Below the pieces are notes generated by a model. That model saw nothing but the letters and a program-made list of their open reading frames with translations. It did no database searches and was not told the DNA's origin. Both the position numbers and the translations under genes were made by a program. A DNA stretch of 64,000 bases from contig VISH01000002.1 in assembly GCA_007827375.1 (NCBI GenBank), positions 744,001-808,000 on the forward strand. Direction: 5' to 3'. Source of the stretch: Alteromonadaceae bacterium 2753L.S.0a.02. GTDB lineage: Bacteria; Pseudomonadota; Gammaproteobacteria; Pseudomonadales; Cellvibrionaceae. Below are positions 31,317 through 41,310 of the stretch, in pieces (the stretch's first letter is position 1; the number at the start of each line of letters is the position of its first letter).

Positions 31317-33739
31317 TAGGCGGAACTGTCGTTAATGAGGGGCACAACGTTGTCGAGCTTAAGAATATCGTTCATTGGCATCGGGCGTGCGAAGTAGTAG
31401 CCTTGCAGATAATCGCAATTTTTTTCTCTAAGCAGCTGCCATTGCTCTTTTGTTTCCACGCCCTCAGCTACTACGGTCAGCCCCAAATTGTGGGCCATGG
31501 CAATAATGGTATAAGCAATTTCCACATCGTTTTTATCTTCCGGAATATCTTTTATAAACGAGCGATCGATTTTGAGGGTATTGATTGGAAATTGTTTCAA
31601 ATAAGACAGCGATGAATAACCCGTTCCAAAATCATCAATGGATAAACTTGAGCCCAGGGTACGTATCGCTCGCATGATATCGATAGCCTGATCCACATCG
31701 TCCATCACCATTGATTCTGTTAATTCGAATTCAATTTGTTGTGGGTCTATGTCGTAGTGTTTGAATGTCGATTCAATAAAAGACAGCAACTGGCTTGCGA
31801 AGAACTGTCTGGCAGAAAGGTTGACTGCGATGGTATGCATGCCCAACTTGACGAGTTTTTGTTGGTTGTTTTGTATAAATGCGCACACTTTTTCCAGTAC
31901 CGTACTTCCCAAATCGTAAATAAGGCCCGACTCTTCCGCCAAGCCGACAAAGACATCGGGTGGTATAAATCCCTCTTCTTCATCGAACCAGCGAACCAGA
32001 GCTTCGCCCTTTATTAATGAACGATTTTGCGCGTTGTAAATCGGTTGTATGTAAACATCCAGTAAGCCGTTGTCTAGCGCGTTGCGAAGTTTCTGCTCCA
32101 GACGCATTTTATCTTTAATACGTTTGTCGAGATCGCTGGAGTAGTAAGATATCCCGTTTCCCCCCATGGCCTTGGCGTTATACAAAGCGATATCTGCATA
32201 GCGAATCAGCTCTTCGTAGGTGATTGCGTCGTTGGGAAATACCGCAATACCAATTGAGCCACCCACTTCGACACTTTGGCCTGCTACTTCAAATTTTTCC
32301 CGCAGTGCATTAAGTATGTTGTTGGCTTTGTGATCGAGTTGGGAACTGCTGTCGACATTTTTAATGAGTACCATAAATTCGTCGCCGCCCATACGTGATA
32401 CCACATCAATGCTCGCCGAGGCTTGCTTTAGGCGTTTACCAATTTGGGTGAGCAGTTGGTCGCCGGCATCATGGCCGAAGGTATCATTAATTTTTTTGAA
32501 ATCGTCGAGATCCGTCATCATTACCGCAAGGCGTTTGTCGTATTTTTTAGCGGCTGCTATGGTAAGTTCCAGGTGACCACGAAAAAACCGTCGGTTTGGC
32601 AGGTCGGTAAGCGGATCGTAAAATGCGAGCTTTTCCAGCTCCATTTGTGCTGTTTTTAATTCAGTAACATCAAGCAGAGAACCCACAAAACCCTGAAAAC
32701 CGTGCAGGTCGGTAAGCGGTGCCAGGTGTTCCATCAAAATGCGACGGTTTCCCTGGGGCGTGGTGTACGTGTATTCGATCACCTGGGGCGAGTGTTGGCT
32801 GCGCGCTTTATCTTGAATGCTCTCGTATAAGCTGGCGTCTTTCGGGTCAATGTTATTGGAAAAGGCGTTAGATTGCATGCTCGACAGGCCGGTAATATCA
32901 CCCCAGCGCTCGTTGGTGTACTCAAACGCCAGGTCGCGATTTTTCAAAAAAATACCTATGGGCGCATGCTCGGCCAATACCCGAAAACGCGATTCTGAGG
33001 CCATCAGCGCAGCATTGTCGGTTTCGAGCGTGTCGAGTATCTGATTGAACACATCGACCAGATCGCCAATTTCATCGTTACTTTTTTTCTTTGCGCGAAT
33101 ATTGGCGTAGGGGCTGGCGGCAACTTCCTGCGAGGTGTTAAATAATTCCCGCAAGGGGCCAAGGCTGCCCCCCACGAGGCGACCACCCACAAAATACGCG
33201 GCAAACAGTGCAATGGTGAGCGCGAAGGCCAAAGTAATACTGAAGCGCAAAAAGGCTTCGTTGACGCCGTGGCTGTTGGAATAGATTTCCACCAAACCGT
33301 AGTGCTCGCCCTGATGCAAAATAGGAACCCGCACGCGCAATAAATTATTTTCCTGCACGTAATTTAATTCGTTGGTCGAGGTTTGTTGTCGCTGACAAAT
33401 ACTGCGTGCCGAAGGTTTTGCGAAGCTGTGGTAAAGGCTGCCGTTTTTATCAAAAACGCAAATTAAATCGATAGCCGGATGAAAGCCTGCTGATTGCAGG
33501 TTTTCATCAATCACGTCGGTGTCGGTGAAATCAGCAAAGAACATGGCTGTTGAGGAACGGTTGGCGATGATTTGCCCGATGACGGTAAGATCGTTGATGA
33601 GGTTGGCTTTGGCATCGCGATTGCCCACCCAAGTGAGGATTGCGGCCACCATGATTACGGCTACAATCAATGTCGAGCCGATGCTGCGCATCAGGCGGCG
33701 TTTTATGGTGGAGCGTTTTTCGACACTTAAATCATTCAT
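31316..33739 (-). CDS. YfiN/DgcN-like membrane GGDEF-EAL protein
   Basis: A bifunctional c-di-GMP enzyme of about 807 residues. Order: first membrane helix (about 20-38), periplasmic CHASE8-like sensor (to about 165), second helix (about 172-190), HAMP, PAS (about 255-370), GGDEF (about 380-545) with an intact 'RMGGDEFMVLI' active site, and EAL (about 555-800) with 'KGEALVRW', 'ELTESMVMDD', 'SIDDFGTGYSSLSYL' and 'VVAEGVETKEQ'. Both catalytic halves therefore look competent. YfiN itself lacks PAS and EAL, so this is an enlarged relative. The preceding YfiR-like gene overlaps its start by eight bases (or 26 if the ATG at 33757 is used), showing tight translational coupling. The stop codon touches the inverted-repeat element. 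Confidence 0.85.
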   Translation of the reverse strand: MNDLSVEKRSTIKRRLMRSIGSTLIVAVIMVAAILTWVGNRDAKANLINDLTVIGQIIANRSSTAMFFADFTDTDVIDENLQSAGFHPAIDLICVFDKNGSLYHSFAKPSARSICQRQQTSTNELNYVQENNLLRVRVPILHQGEHYGLVEIYSNSHGVNEAFLRFSITLAFALTIALFAAYFVGGRLVGGSLGPLRELFNTSQEVAASPYANIRAKKKSNDEIGDLVDVFNQILDTLETDNAALMASESRFRVLAEHAPIGIFLKNRDLAFEYTNERWGDITGLSSMQSNAFSNNIDPKDASLYESIQDKARSQHSPQVIEYTYTTPQGNRRILMEHLAPLTDLHGFQGFVGSLLDVTELKTAQMELEKLAFYDPLTDLPNRRFFRGHLELTIAAAKKYDKRLAVMMTDLDDFKKINDTFGHDAGDQLLTQIGKRLKQASASIDVVSRMGGDEFMVLIKNVDSSSQLDHKANNILNALREKFEVAGQSVEVGGSIGIAVFPNDAITYEELIRYADIALYNAKAMGGNGISYYSSDLDKRIKDKMRLEQKLRNALDNGLLDVYIQPIYNAQNRSLIKGEALVRWFDEEEGFIPPDVFVGLAEESGLIYDLGSTVLEKVCAFIQNNQQKLVKLGMHTIAVNLSARQFFASQLLSFIESTFKHYDIDPQQIEFELTESMVMDDVDQAIDIMRAIRTLGSSLSIDDFGTGYSSLSYLKQFPINTLKIDRSFIKDIPEDKNDVEIAYTIIAMAHNLGLTVVAEGVETKEQWQLLREKNCDYLQGYYFARPMPMNDILKLDNVVPLINDSSA

Positions 33740-34319
33740 ACCGTTTAACGACCCCATGTGCCAGTTCCAGCAGCGATGAACTGATTTTTAGGTTTTGGCG
33801 TTGCGCCAACGGCAGATTGACGGTGAATTTAATGCGATCGCGAACTTTTATAAGTTCAATGGTGGAGTAGGTATTGCCCGCAGTGCAGTTGTCGCAAATT
33901 GTGAGCAGCGCATTGTCGCGAATTTCGCCTGGGAACTGGGTTGCCGATTTTCCTACAATTTGCACATGACAGCCGCCGGATGGCGGTTCATCGGTAAAAA
34001 AGTGCGGGTTGAACGGCTTAACAACAGCCTGAATTTTCGTGATGCTGTGCAGTTCATCGAAGGCTTGGCTGTCGCCGAGGCGGCAGATGTTAATGTCCTG
34101 GCCCATCTCCTGGGGCCATGTTATAAGGGTTAGCATACGACCTATGATCAGGGCGCGAATTTGCGCTTCTTTCTCGCTACCAACATCCGGCTTTGCTGAT
34201 GAAACACTCAAGGTAAACACGAGCGACGCGAGTCCAGCAAATATGGCTCGTAAACAAGAGCGGCGCAGGTGATGGGGCGGGTTTCTCATAAGCAGCAAGG
34301 GGCGCGGGTGAATACCCAT
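33732..34319 (-). CDS. YfiR-like periplasmic regulator (DUF4154)
   Basis: About 195 residues with an export signal (hydrophobic AIFAGLASLVFTLSVSSA). The DUF4154/YfiR fold follows: 'IRALIIGRMLTLITWP', 'ICRLGDSQAFDEL', 'GCHVQIVG', 'LLTICDN' and the typical C-terminal 'INLPLAQRQNLKISSSLLELA'-type end. YfiR represses the YfiN diguanylate cyclase from the periplasm and is released by YfiB or redox and envelope stress. Here yfiR and the GGDEF gene overlap, consistent with that pair, but no YfiB-like OmpA lipoprotein is next to them. The start is unsure: ATG at 34319 or at 34289, neither with a good ribosome site. Confidence 0.78.
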   Translation of the reverse strand: MGIHPRPLLLMRNPPHHLRRSCLRAIFAGLASLVFTLSVSSAKPDVGSEKEAQIRALIIGRMLTLITWPQEMGQDINICRLGDSQAFDELHSITKIQAVVKPFNPHFFTDEPPSGGCHVQIVGKSATQFPGEIRDNALLTICDNCTAGNTYSTIELIKVRDRIKFTVNLPLAQRQNLKISSSLLELAHGVVKRYE

Positions 34320-34567
34320 ACGAGATAGCAAATCTTGTTGCTTGCGCGATGCAAGCTACTTCCATGATTTTGCATAGTAGTGGCCGCCCAGAGAGTCCTT
34401 GTAGCGCAGTACCGGCTGCGCGTAATCAGTTAAAGTATAATGCCTTATCCCGTTTCTACCACTTTCAGGCCCTTCAAAACTGTCACTTTTGGTACCTGCT
34501 TCTGCCCGAATATCGCCACATTACTGCTCTTAAATCGAGTCCAGTGAAATGTGCCGGGGGGACGGGA

Positions 34568-34690
34568 ATGCAAGATAAATCGCCAGAAGTGAAACTGTCG
34601 GATACGCATCGTCTGGAAATCGCGAAGAGCATTGCCTGGAGCGTGTTGGCCCTTACTGTGCTATTGGTTTACTTATGGGTACAAAATTAA
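34568..34690 (+). CDS. Small single-pass membrane protein, 40 residues (tentative)
   Basis: An ATG at 34568 follows a very purine-rich GGGGGGACGGGA. The short product has a charged N-terminus (MQDKSPEVKLSDTHRLEIAK) and one membrane helix (SVLALTVLLVYLWV). Its stop overlaps the end of the convergent dxs gene by four bases. I do not recognise the family. The helix and ribosome site are the only support, so it may be spurious. Confidence 0.35.
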   Translation: MQDKSPEVKLSDTHRLEIAKSIAWSVLALTVLLVYLWVQN

Positions 34691-36570
34691 GGTAACCCGG
34701 CCAACCAAAGATCAATACGAGCCTTAATGCCGGGTGCGTTCAGACCGGCGATGGCGAGTTGCTCAGTATGGCTGGCTTGCTCGTAAAAGATGTCTTCGAG
34801 CCCGAGTGTGAGTACGGGTAAGGTTTGTTGGTTTTTTTGTAAGAGTTCCAGCACAGCGCTACCCGCACCGCCTGCCACCGCATTTTCTTCCAGGGTCACC
34901 AAACCACGATGGCTTGCGGCCATGCTCAAGATGAGTTCAGCGTCCAGGGGCTTGGCCCAGCGCATGTCACATAGAGTGTAGTGCCGTTCCTTTACCAGAG
35001 GCTGTACCTCTGTTATCAGAGAGCCAAAATTTAGCACGCATAGGTCGCTACCTTTTTCGAGTTGTACACCTTTCCCAACCGGTGCCGGTTCGGATTGTTC
35101 CACATCTACTACGCTGTGCCCACGGCCCCTTGGGTAACGCACCGCTGCAGGGCCGGAATGGTGATAAGCACTGCTCAGCAGGAGCCGACACTGGTGGGCA
35201 TCACTGGGGGTCGCCACAACCATATTGGGTATGCAGCGGAGGAATGACAGGTCGAAAGCCCCCGCGTGACTGGCACCATCCTCGCCCACGAGGCCGGCGC
35301 GATCGATTGCAAACAGAACATCGAGGTTTTGCAGCGCAATATCGTGAATCAACTGGTCGTAAGCGCGCTGCAAGAAAGTGGAGTAGATGGCAACCACCGG
35401 CTTCAGGCCTTCACATGCGAGACCGGCTGCCAGGGTTACCGCGTGCTGTTCGGCAATGGCGACATCGAAAAAGCGGCCTGGAAATTCTGTGGCAAAGTCG
35501 GCCATGCCTGAACCCACTGCCATGGCTGGGGTAATTCCCACAAGGCGCTTGTCGCTGCGAGCGGTTTCACAGAGCCATGCCCCGAATATCTCCTGATAGC
35601 GCGGAGACGGGTCGTTGGATTTCGCTTGTGCTGTGAGTTCAGATTCGATTTTATTCAGCGCATGGTAGCCTACCGGGTCATTTTCTGCAGGCTGGAAGCC
35701 TTTGCCTTTGCGTGTAACCACGTGTAACAGCCGCGGCCCTGGTCGCTGTTGCATGCCTTGAATCGCTTGAATGAGCGCGCCGATATCGTGGCCGTCGATG
35801 GGGCCCACGTAGAAAAATCCCAGTTCGGCAAACAGTGCCGCTGCAGAGGCGCCCGCGCCCAGTGTTTCGAGCTCTGCCTCTGTTTGTTGCGTGCTGTTGG
35901 GGGACGGGTCGGCGAGCTGAGTAGCATTGTGTTGCTGCACGAGTTCGCTACTGCCTTCGAGGATTTTGGCGAAATAACTGGCCAGGCCTCCCACATTTTT
36001 TGAAATCGACATCGTGTTGTCGTTGAGCACAACCATAAGGTCGGCATGGGTGTGAACCGCGTGGTTGAGTGCTTCGAACGCCATTCCTGCTGTAATCGCA
36101 CCATCACCAATGATTGCGACTGTTTCGCGCTTTACGCCCTGCTGTTTGCCGGCCAGTGCCATGCCCAGAGCGGCGCTGATGGAGGTGCTTGAATGGCCCA
36201 CGCCGAAGGTGTCGTAGGGGCTTTCTTCCCGTTTCGGAAAACCCGAGAGGCCGCTGCGTTGTCGAATGCTGGCGATGCGATCGCGGCGCCCAGTGAGTAT
36301 TTTATGGGGGTATGTTTGATGGCCGACGTCCCACACCAGGCGGTCATCTGGTGTGTTCAAGGCATAGTGCAACGCAATAGTGAGCTCCACAACGCCCAAT
36401 CCGGCACTGAAATGCCCACCGCTTCTAGCCACCGAATAAAGCAAAAACGCCCGCAATTCATCAGCCAGCTGTGATAATTGCTCGACAGCTAAACCACGTA
36501 AATCCGTTGGAGAGTTGATACCGTCAAGTAAGGGCGTTAGGGGGCGTTGATTTGGAATTTCGGTAAACAT
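34687..36570 (-). CDS. dxs: 1-deoxy-D-xylulose-5-phosphate synthase
   Basis: First enzyme of the MEP isoprenoid pathway, joining pyruvate and glyceraldehyde 3-phosphate with thiamine diphosphate. In 627 residues: 'WDVGHQTYPHKILTGRRD', cofactor-binding 'GDGAITAGMAFEALNHA' with the following 'NDNTMSIS', 'GPIDGHDIGALI', catalytic Glu region 'DVAIAEQHAVTLAAGLA' and 'RYPRGRGH'. I prefer the ATG at 36570, which aligns with the E. coli start; the frame is open 23 codons earlier. Neither start has a strong ribosome site. It stands alone, with ppc upstream on the same strand 147 bp away. Confidence 0.95.
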   Translation of the reverse strand: MFTEIPNQRPLTPLLDGINSPTDLRGLAVEQLSQLADELRAFLLYSVARSGGHFSAGLGVVELTIALHYALNTPDDRLVWDVGHQTYPHKILTGRRDRIASIRQRSGLSGFPKREESPYDTFGVGHSSTSISAALGMALAGKQQGVKRETVAIIGDGAITAGMAFEALNHAVHTHADLMVVLNDNTMSISKNVGGLASYFAKILEGSSELVQQHNATQLADPSPNSTQQTEAELETLGAGASAAALFAELGFFYVGPIDGHDIGALIQAIQGMQQRPGPRLLHVVTRKGKGFQPAENDPVGYHALNKIESELTAQAKSNDPSPRYQEIFGAWLCETARSDKRLVGITPAMAVGSGMADFATEFPGRFFDVAIAEQHAVTLAAGLACEGLKPVVAIYSTFLQRAYDQLIHDIALQNLDVLFAIDRAGLVGEDGASHAGAFDLSFLRCIPNMVVATPSDAHQCRLLLSSAYHHSGPAAVRYPRGRGHSVVDVEQSEPAPVGKGVQLEKGSDLCVLNFGSLITEVQPLVKERHYTLCDMRWAKPLDAELILSMAASHRGLVTLEENAVAGGAGSAVLELLQKNQQTLPVLTLGLEDIFYEQASHTEQLAIAGLNAPGIKARIDLWLAGLP

Positions 36571-36716
36571 CGGCACTGAGTTCTGGACAGGCAGAGCCCA
36601 AAATGAAGGGCGGTTTCGGCAACCGTTGTACGCTTTCACCGGATAGGCTGCAAGCGGGGCATTGTATTGTTTCCCCGCTCGCGACGGAACCCCCTATCCA
36701 CTTTGGAGGAGAGTGA

Positions 36717-39353
36717 TTAACCCGTATTACGCATACCTGCAGCGATACCGGTCATGGTGACTTTAAGCGCCCGTTCCAGCTCCGGGCTGATCTCGCCAGC
36801 TTTGCGCTCGCGCTTCAGCAATTCCGCCTGGAGGTAGTTGAGAGGGTCCATGTAGGGCTTTCTGATGTTGATCGATTGTTGCAATAGCGGAGTTGTGTCG
36901 AGCAAATCGCTTTGGCCTTTCATCGTGTTGATCAGGCCGGCGAGGGCCTCGAGATCGTTGCGCAGTTGTTCGCCGAGTGTGCGCAAATCTTTCTCCACCA
37001 ATTGCTCTTCATAGTGAGCGCAAATTGACGTATCCGCCTTGCCCAGCACCATTTCGAGCAAATCGATAAAGCTCGAGAAAAATGGCCAGGTACTCTGCAT
37101 CTCCTTGAGGGTTTCCGGATCGTTCTCGAGTGCGTATTCCAGTGCTTGGCGGGAACCGAGCCAGCCTGGCAGGTTTAAGCGCACTTGTGTCCAGGCAAAT
37201 ACCCAGGGAATCGCCCGCAAACTTTCCACGCCACCGCTGGCTTTACGCTTGGGTGGCCGCGAGCCCAGGGCCAGTTTGTTGAGTTCCTGTTCAGGCGTGA
37301 GGCTGCGGAAATAGGGCACAAATTTATCGTGGCCGCGCACCACTCCACGGTAGGCTTCAAGACCCGCCTTGGCCATCTTTTCCATCAACTCGCGCCATTC
37401 CGGTTTCGGCGTTGGTGCTGGAGACTCCGTCGCTTTTAGAGTGGCTAGAACATAATTACTGAGGCTGGCAAAAGCGACCTGCGGCATACCAAACTTATAA
37501 CGGATCATTTCCCCCTGCTCAGTGACGCGAATTCGTGCTTTCACAGAACCGGGGGGCTGTGAGGCCATGGCTTTCTCAACCGGGCCGCCACCACGGCCGA
37601 CCGTGCCACCGCGACCATGGAACAGGTTGAGTGACACGTCGTGTTGTTCGGCAAGGCTCACCAGTTGTTCTTGGGCTTTGTATTGTGCCCAGGTGGCCGC
37701 GAATTTCCCGGCATCCTTCGCGGAGTCGGAATATCCAATCATTACTGTTTGGTGGCCTTCGATATAACGCTGATACCAATGCATCTGCCACAAGGCGTTC
37801 ATCACGCCTGGAGCGCGGTCGAGGTCGTCCAGCGTTTCAAATAGCGGGTCGATGGGCATTTTCCATTTAACACCGCATTCTTTCAGCAGCAGTGCCACAG
37901 CAAGCACATCGGAAGGCTGCTGGGCCATGGAAATTACATAGTGAGCCAAGGTTTCACGCGGTTGTGCGGCGATAACTTTACCGGTTTTAATGACTTCGAG
38001 TGAGTCCTCACTCACTGGCCAGTCAGCGGGTAACAGGGGGCGCTTACTTTCTAGTTGTTCAATTAGAAAGGCTTGACGCTTTTTTTCGTCCCACTCTCGG
38101 TAGCTGCCCAGCTCGAGATACAGGGTGAGCTCATTGAGTAGCTCAACATGGCGGTCGCCGTCTTGCCGAATATCCAATGGCACGAGATTGATGCCGAAGG
38201 CATGTATTCGTCGGATCACATCGGTAAGGCGACCCTGGGCGATCTGGTGGAAGCCCTGTTGCACAAGGGAGCGGTAGCACACCATCAGAGGGTCGAGAAT
38301 TTCGTGGCGAGAATGGATGATGTTTTCCGGTTCGGGCAGCTCGGGATTATCGATGCGAGCTTCGGCCCAATCCAGAGTGGCTTGCAAACGTGTACGCAGG
38401 CGGTGTAATAGATCCCTGTAGGGGGTGGAGCTCGGTTCGCCAAGCATTTCCACGAGTTCATTGCTGGCGGCATACATGGAAAGGTCGCCTGCGGTTTCGT
38501 TGATGTCCTGCAGGTAAAGGTCGGCGGCTTTCCAGCGACCCAGCAGAATCACGCGTTCGGTCACTTTATGTGTAACATTGGGGTTGCCGTCACGGTCACC
38601 CCCCATCCAGGAGAAAAACCGAAACGGCGATATTTCCAAGGGCAGTGGCTTGCCGAGCCTACGCCGACTCAGGGCATCCAAGTGGCGGATAAAACTGGGT
38701 ACCGCATGCCACAGGCTGTTTTCGATAACCGCAAAACCCCATTTTGCTTCATCCACAGCAGTTGGCCGTGTGGTACGGATTTCATTCGTGTGCCAGATTT
38801 CCTCAATGAGGCGCTGCAGGTTTTCTTTGGTGCGTGCTGCCTCGTAGTGCAACAAATCGTTGCGTTTGAGATTATTCAGGGCAAGGGCAACTTGCTCATA
38901 TTTGCGGATCAGGGTACGGCGGGTGACTTCGGTGGGGTGCGCGGTGAGTACCAGATCAATTTTCAGATCGTTCACCAGTTTAAACATTTCATCTTTACCC
39001 TTGGTGTCTGCAAGCGCATCAAGAGTTTCCTCAAGTACGTCGTCATTGCGTGCTTCAGCACCGTAAAAGTATTGTTGATCGGCAATGTTGGCGAGATTCA
39101 GAAATTGATTAAAGGCACGTACAATGGGAAGAATATCGGCATCTTCAACTTGGCTGAGCGCCTCGACCAGTGCTGAAAAAGCTTCCTTGTGACTGTCGCT
39201 ACCACGATCTGATTTTGCGAGTTTTTTCGAGAATGCGCGTATTTCCTCTACTTTCTTAAAGAGTTTAGGGCCTTCATGCTCAAGTAAGTTTTCGCCGAGT
39301 AGATCACCCAGCATCCTTACATTTTCACGCAATGTTTCTGGTAGTTTTTGCAT
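36717..39353 (-). CDS. ppc: Phosphoenolpyruvate carboxylase
   Basis: Anaplerotic carboxylation of phosphoenolpyruvate to oxaloacetate, 878 residues. Catalytic His in 'LVLTAHPTEVTRRTL', 'GYSDSAKDAGKFAATWAQY', the glycine-rich 'FHGRGGTVGRGGGP' loop and the invariant C-terminus 'GIAAGMRNTG' are all present and intact. The divergent gene at 39531 leaves 177 bp for its promoter. A seven-base-pair hairpin (AGCGGGG at 36653 with CCCCGCT at 36673) lies downstream without a T run. Confidence 0.97.
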   Translation of the reverse strand: MQKLPETLRENVRMLGDLLGENLLEHEGPKLFKKVEEIRAFSKKLAKSDRGSDSHKEAFSALVEALSQVEDADILPIVRAFNQFLNLANIADQQYFYGAEARNDDVLEETLDALADTKGKDEMFKLVNDLKIDLVLTAHPTEVTRRTLIRKYEQVALALNNLKRNDLLHYEAARTKENLQRLIEEIWHTNEIRTTRPTAVDEAKWGFAVIENSLWHAVPSFIRHLDALSRRRLGKPLPLEISPFRFFSWMGGDRDGNPNVTHKVTERVILLGRWKAADLYLQDINETAGDLSMYAASNELVEMLGEPSSTPYRDLLHRLRTRLQATLDWAEARIDNPELPEPENIIHSRHEILDPLMVCYRSLVQQGFHQIAQGRLTDVIRRIHAFGINLVPLDIRQDGDRHVELLNELTLYLELGSYREWDEKKRQAFLIEQLESKRPLLPADWPVSEDSLEVIKTGKVIAAQPRETLAHYVISMAQQPSDVLAVALLLKECGVKWKMPIDPLFETLDDLDRAPGVMNALWQMHWYQRYIEGHQTVMIGYSDSAKDAGKFAATWAQYKAQEQLVSLAEQHDVSLNLFHGRGGTVGRGGGPVEKAMASQPPGSVKARIRVTEQGEMIRYKFGMPQVAFASLSNYVLATLKATESPAPTPKPEWRELMEKMAKAGLEAYRGVVRGHDKFVPYFRSLTPEQELNKLALGSRPPKRKASGGVESLRAIPWVFAWTQVRLNLPGWLGSRQALEYALENDPETLKEMQSTWPFFSSFIDLLEMVLGKADTSICAHYEEQLVEKDLRTLGEQLRNDLEALAGLINTMKGQSDLLDTTPLLQQSINIRKPYMDPLNYLQAELLKRERKAGEISPELERALKVTMTGIAAGMRNTG

Positions 39354-39530
39354 AGTAAATTCTTTTTCTCGATGGCTAGTTAATTTAACCTGAACAAACT
39401 TGTGGGAATAGCGTAAACGCTATATAAGAAGTTAACGAAGGGCTGTGCATTGTAGGGGTTTCCTGAAACTGTTTCCAGAGAGCACGGTCGAACAGGCTTA
39501 ATAATAAGTTTTAATAATTGGGTATCCAAC

Positions 39531-40484
39531 GTGCTGGCCAATACTTCTCGATTCTCTTCGAAGCAAACTCAATGCCGGTTTCAAGGGTTAATTTATTTGT
39601 GTCTGGTGCTGCTGACGGGATGCATGCCGCGGGAAATCACCTCCACCAATGAGCTTGCACAAACGCTTTATGATGAAGGGCAGTTGGTTTCAGACCACAA
39701 ATTAGTTGATGATGTCCGTCTGCATTATGTGGTTCGTCAGCAACTGGCCGACTCCGTGGTAGAGGGGCCCGCAGATGCCCCAGTTAAAACGTTTTTTGTG
39801 TTTATTCATGGCACGCCGGGAGATTGGCGTAGTTTCGGCAAGCAGCTTACCGACAACGATTTGGCATCCGGTGCCACCTTAATTGCGTTGGACAGGCCTT
39901 CCTGGGGAGGCTCTTTTTTTGAGGAAGAGCGTGTCGAGCCCTCGCTTGGTAAGCAGGCGGCACTGATTGCACCACTTCTGTTTGAATTAAAAGAAAGTAA
40001 CCCTACCGCACGGGTGGTTCTGGTGGGGCATTCTCTCGGTGCTACTTTGGCGCCACTGATTGCCATGGTGTATCCAAAAGCCCTGGATGCTGTGGTGGTG
40101 ATCGCCGGCGATCTAAACGCACGACTGGTTGAAAAAAAATGGTACAACACAATTTTAGCCTGGCCCTGGGTGCGGCCTTTATTGCCACGTGAAATCTGTT
40201 ATGCCAATGATGAAGTAGTGGCATTGCGCAAAAATATTGAAGCCATGGAAGGTTATTGGAAAAAACTGAAAAAACCGATGATGGTGATTCAGGGCGATAA
40301 GGATTCTCTGGTAAACCCCCTCAACGCCGATTACGCGGAGCACTTATCAACCCCCGGAGGGGTGCGTGTGGAACGTGTGGTTGGAGCTGGCCATATCCTC
40401 CACATTACACACGCAGCCTTGGTGAATAAATTGCTGCTCGACTGGCTGCAACAGGGCTTTGCCACAGACTCTACAGTCAATTAA
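39531..40484 (+). CDS. Alpha/beta hydrolase, probable lipoprotein
   Basis: The 317-residue protein starts with a basic stretch and a hydrophobic helix ending in the lipobox 'LVLLTGC' (Cys about 31), so it is likely anchored to a membrane by lipid. The hydrolase core has 'FFVFIHGTPGDWRSFGKQL', 'LIALDRPSWGGS', the nucleophile 'VVLVGHSLGATLAPL', 'VIQGDKDSLVNPLN' with the acid, and 'VVGAGHILHITH' with the histidine. The triad is complete. The start is GTG at 39531. The substrate is unknown. Its 3' end overlaps the convergent panB by eight bases. Confidence 0.8.
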   Translation: MLANTSRFSSKQTQCRFQGLIYLCLVLLTGCMPREITSTNELAQTLYDEGQLVSDHKLVDDVRLHYVVRQQLADSVVEGPADAPVKTFFVFIHGTPGDWRSFGKQLTDNDLASGATLIALDRPSWGGSFFEEERVEPSLGKQAALIAPLLFELKESNPTARVVLVGHSLGATLAPLIAMVYPKALDAVVVIAGDLNARLVEKKWYNTILAWPWVRPLLPREICYANDEVVALRKNIEAMEGYWKKLKKPMMVIQGDKDSLVNPLNADYAEHLSTPGGVRVERVVGAGHILHITHAALVNKLLLDWLQQGFATDSTVN

Positions 40485-41295
40485 AAATATGCGCCTCTTC
40501 CGGGAAGGTGCCCGCTTTCACATCCTGTACATATTTCTTTAATGCTGCGGGAATATCGCCGGCCTCGCTCAAAAAATTCTTGGAAAATTTCGGGGGCATT
40601 TCGGTAAGCCCGAGAATATCGTTGATTACCAAAACTTGTGCATCCGTGTCACGTCCAGCGCCAATTCCGATTGTGGGAATGTCGATAGCATCGGTAATTC
40701 GTTGCGCTAGCGCTGCAGGAATGCACTCTAGAACAAGCATGTCTGCGCCGGCGTCTGCCAGAAGTTTGGCGTCGTCCAATATGATTTTTGCCTGGTTTTT
40801 ATCGCGTCCCTGCACCCTAAAACCGCCAAACTTATTCACAGATTGTGGCGTTAAACCGAGGTGCGCACAAACAGGAATACCACGCTCGCTTAGCATATTA
40901 ATCGTTTCTGCCAACCAGTGTCCGCCTTCCATTTTTACAACATGTGCACCGGCTTGCATAACACGTGTGGCATTAATTAATGCCTGATCGGGAGTCGCGT
41001 ATGTCATAAATGGCAGGTCGCCGATAATGAGTGATCGTGTGTTACCGCGAGCGACCGCTTCTATGTGATAGATCATTTGTTCCATGGTTACGGGTATGGT
41101 GCTGTCGTAACCCAGAACAGTCATTCCCAGGCTGTCGCCTACTAGAACAACTTCCACACCACACTTTTGAGCCATCGCGGCCATTGGTGCATCGTAAAGG
41201 GCGACACTCACAAACTTATCCGCGGCGAGCTTCATGCTTTTTAGGGTTTTTATTGAAATGGATTTTTCCAGGGCGCTGCTTTCGGCGTAGGCCAT
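40477..41295 (-). CDS. panB: 3-methyl-2-oxobutanoate hydroxymethyltransferase
   Basis: First committed step to pantoate, 272 residues. 'VEVVLVGDSLGMTVLGYDSTIPVTM' (motifs VGDSLGMTVLGY and STIPVTM), 'VKMEGGHW', 'VCAHLGLTPQSVNKFGGFRVQGR' (AHLGLTPQSVNKFGG) and 'TIGIGAGRDTDAQVLV' are family signatures, with metal-binding Asp and Glu kept. The ATG at 41295 has GGAG nine bases upstream and begins 15 bases after the kinase stop. It sits in the pcnB-folK-kinase-panB operon, but panC and panD are about 15 kb away beside acs, unlike Pseudomonas where panB and panC adjoin. Confidence 0.95.
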   Translation of the reverse strand: MAYAESSALEKSISIKTLKSMKLAADKFVSVALYDAPMAAMAQKCGVEVVLVGDSLGMTVLGYDSTIPVTMEQMIYHIEAVARGNTRSLIIGDLPFMTYATPDQALINATRVMQAGAHVVKMEGGHWLAETINMLSERGIPVCAHLGLTPQSVNKFGGFRVQGRDKNQAKIILDDAKLLADAGADMLVLECIPAALAQRITDAIDIPTIGIGAGRDTDAQVLVINDILGLTEMPPKFSKNFLSEAGDIPAALKKYVQDVKAGTFPEEAHIFN

Positions 41296-41310
41296 GGTAA
41301 GGCTCTCCAA

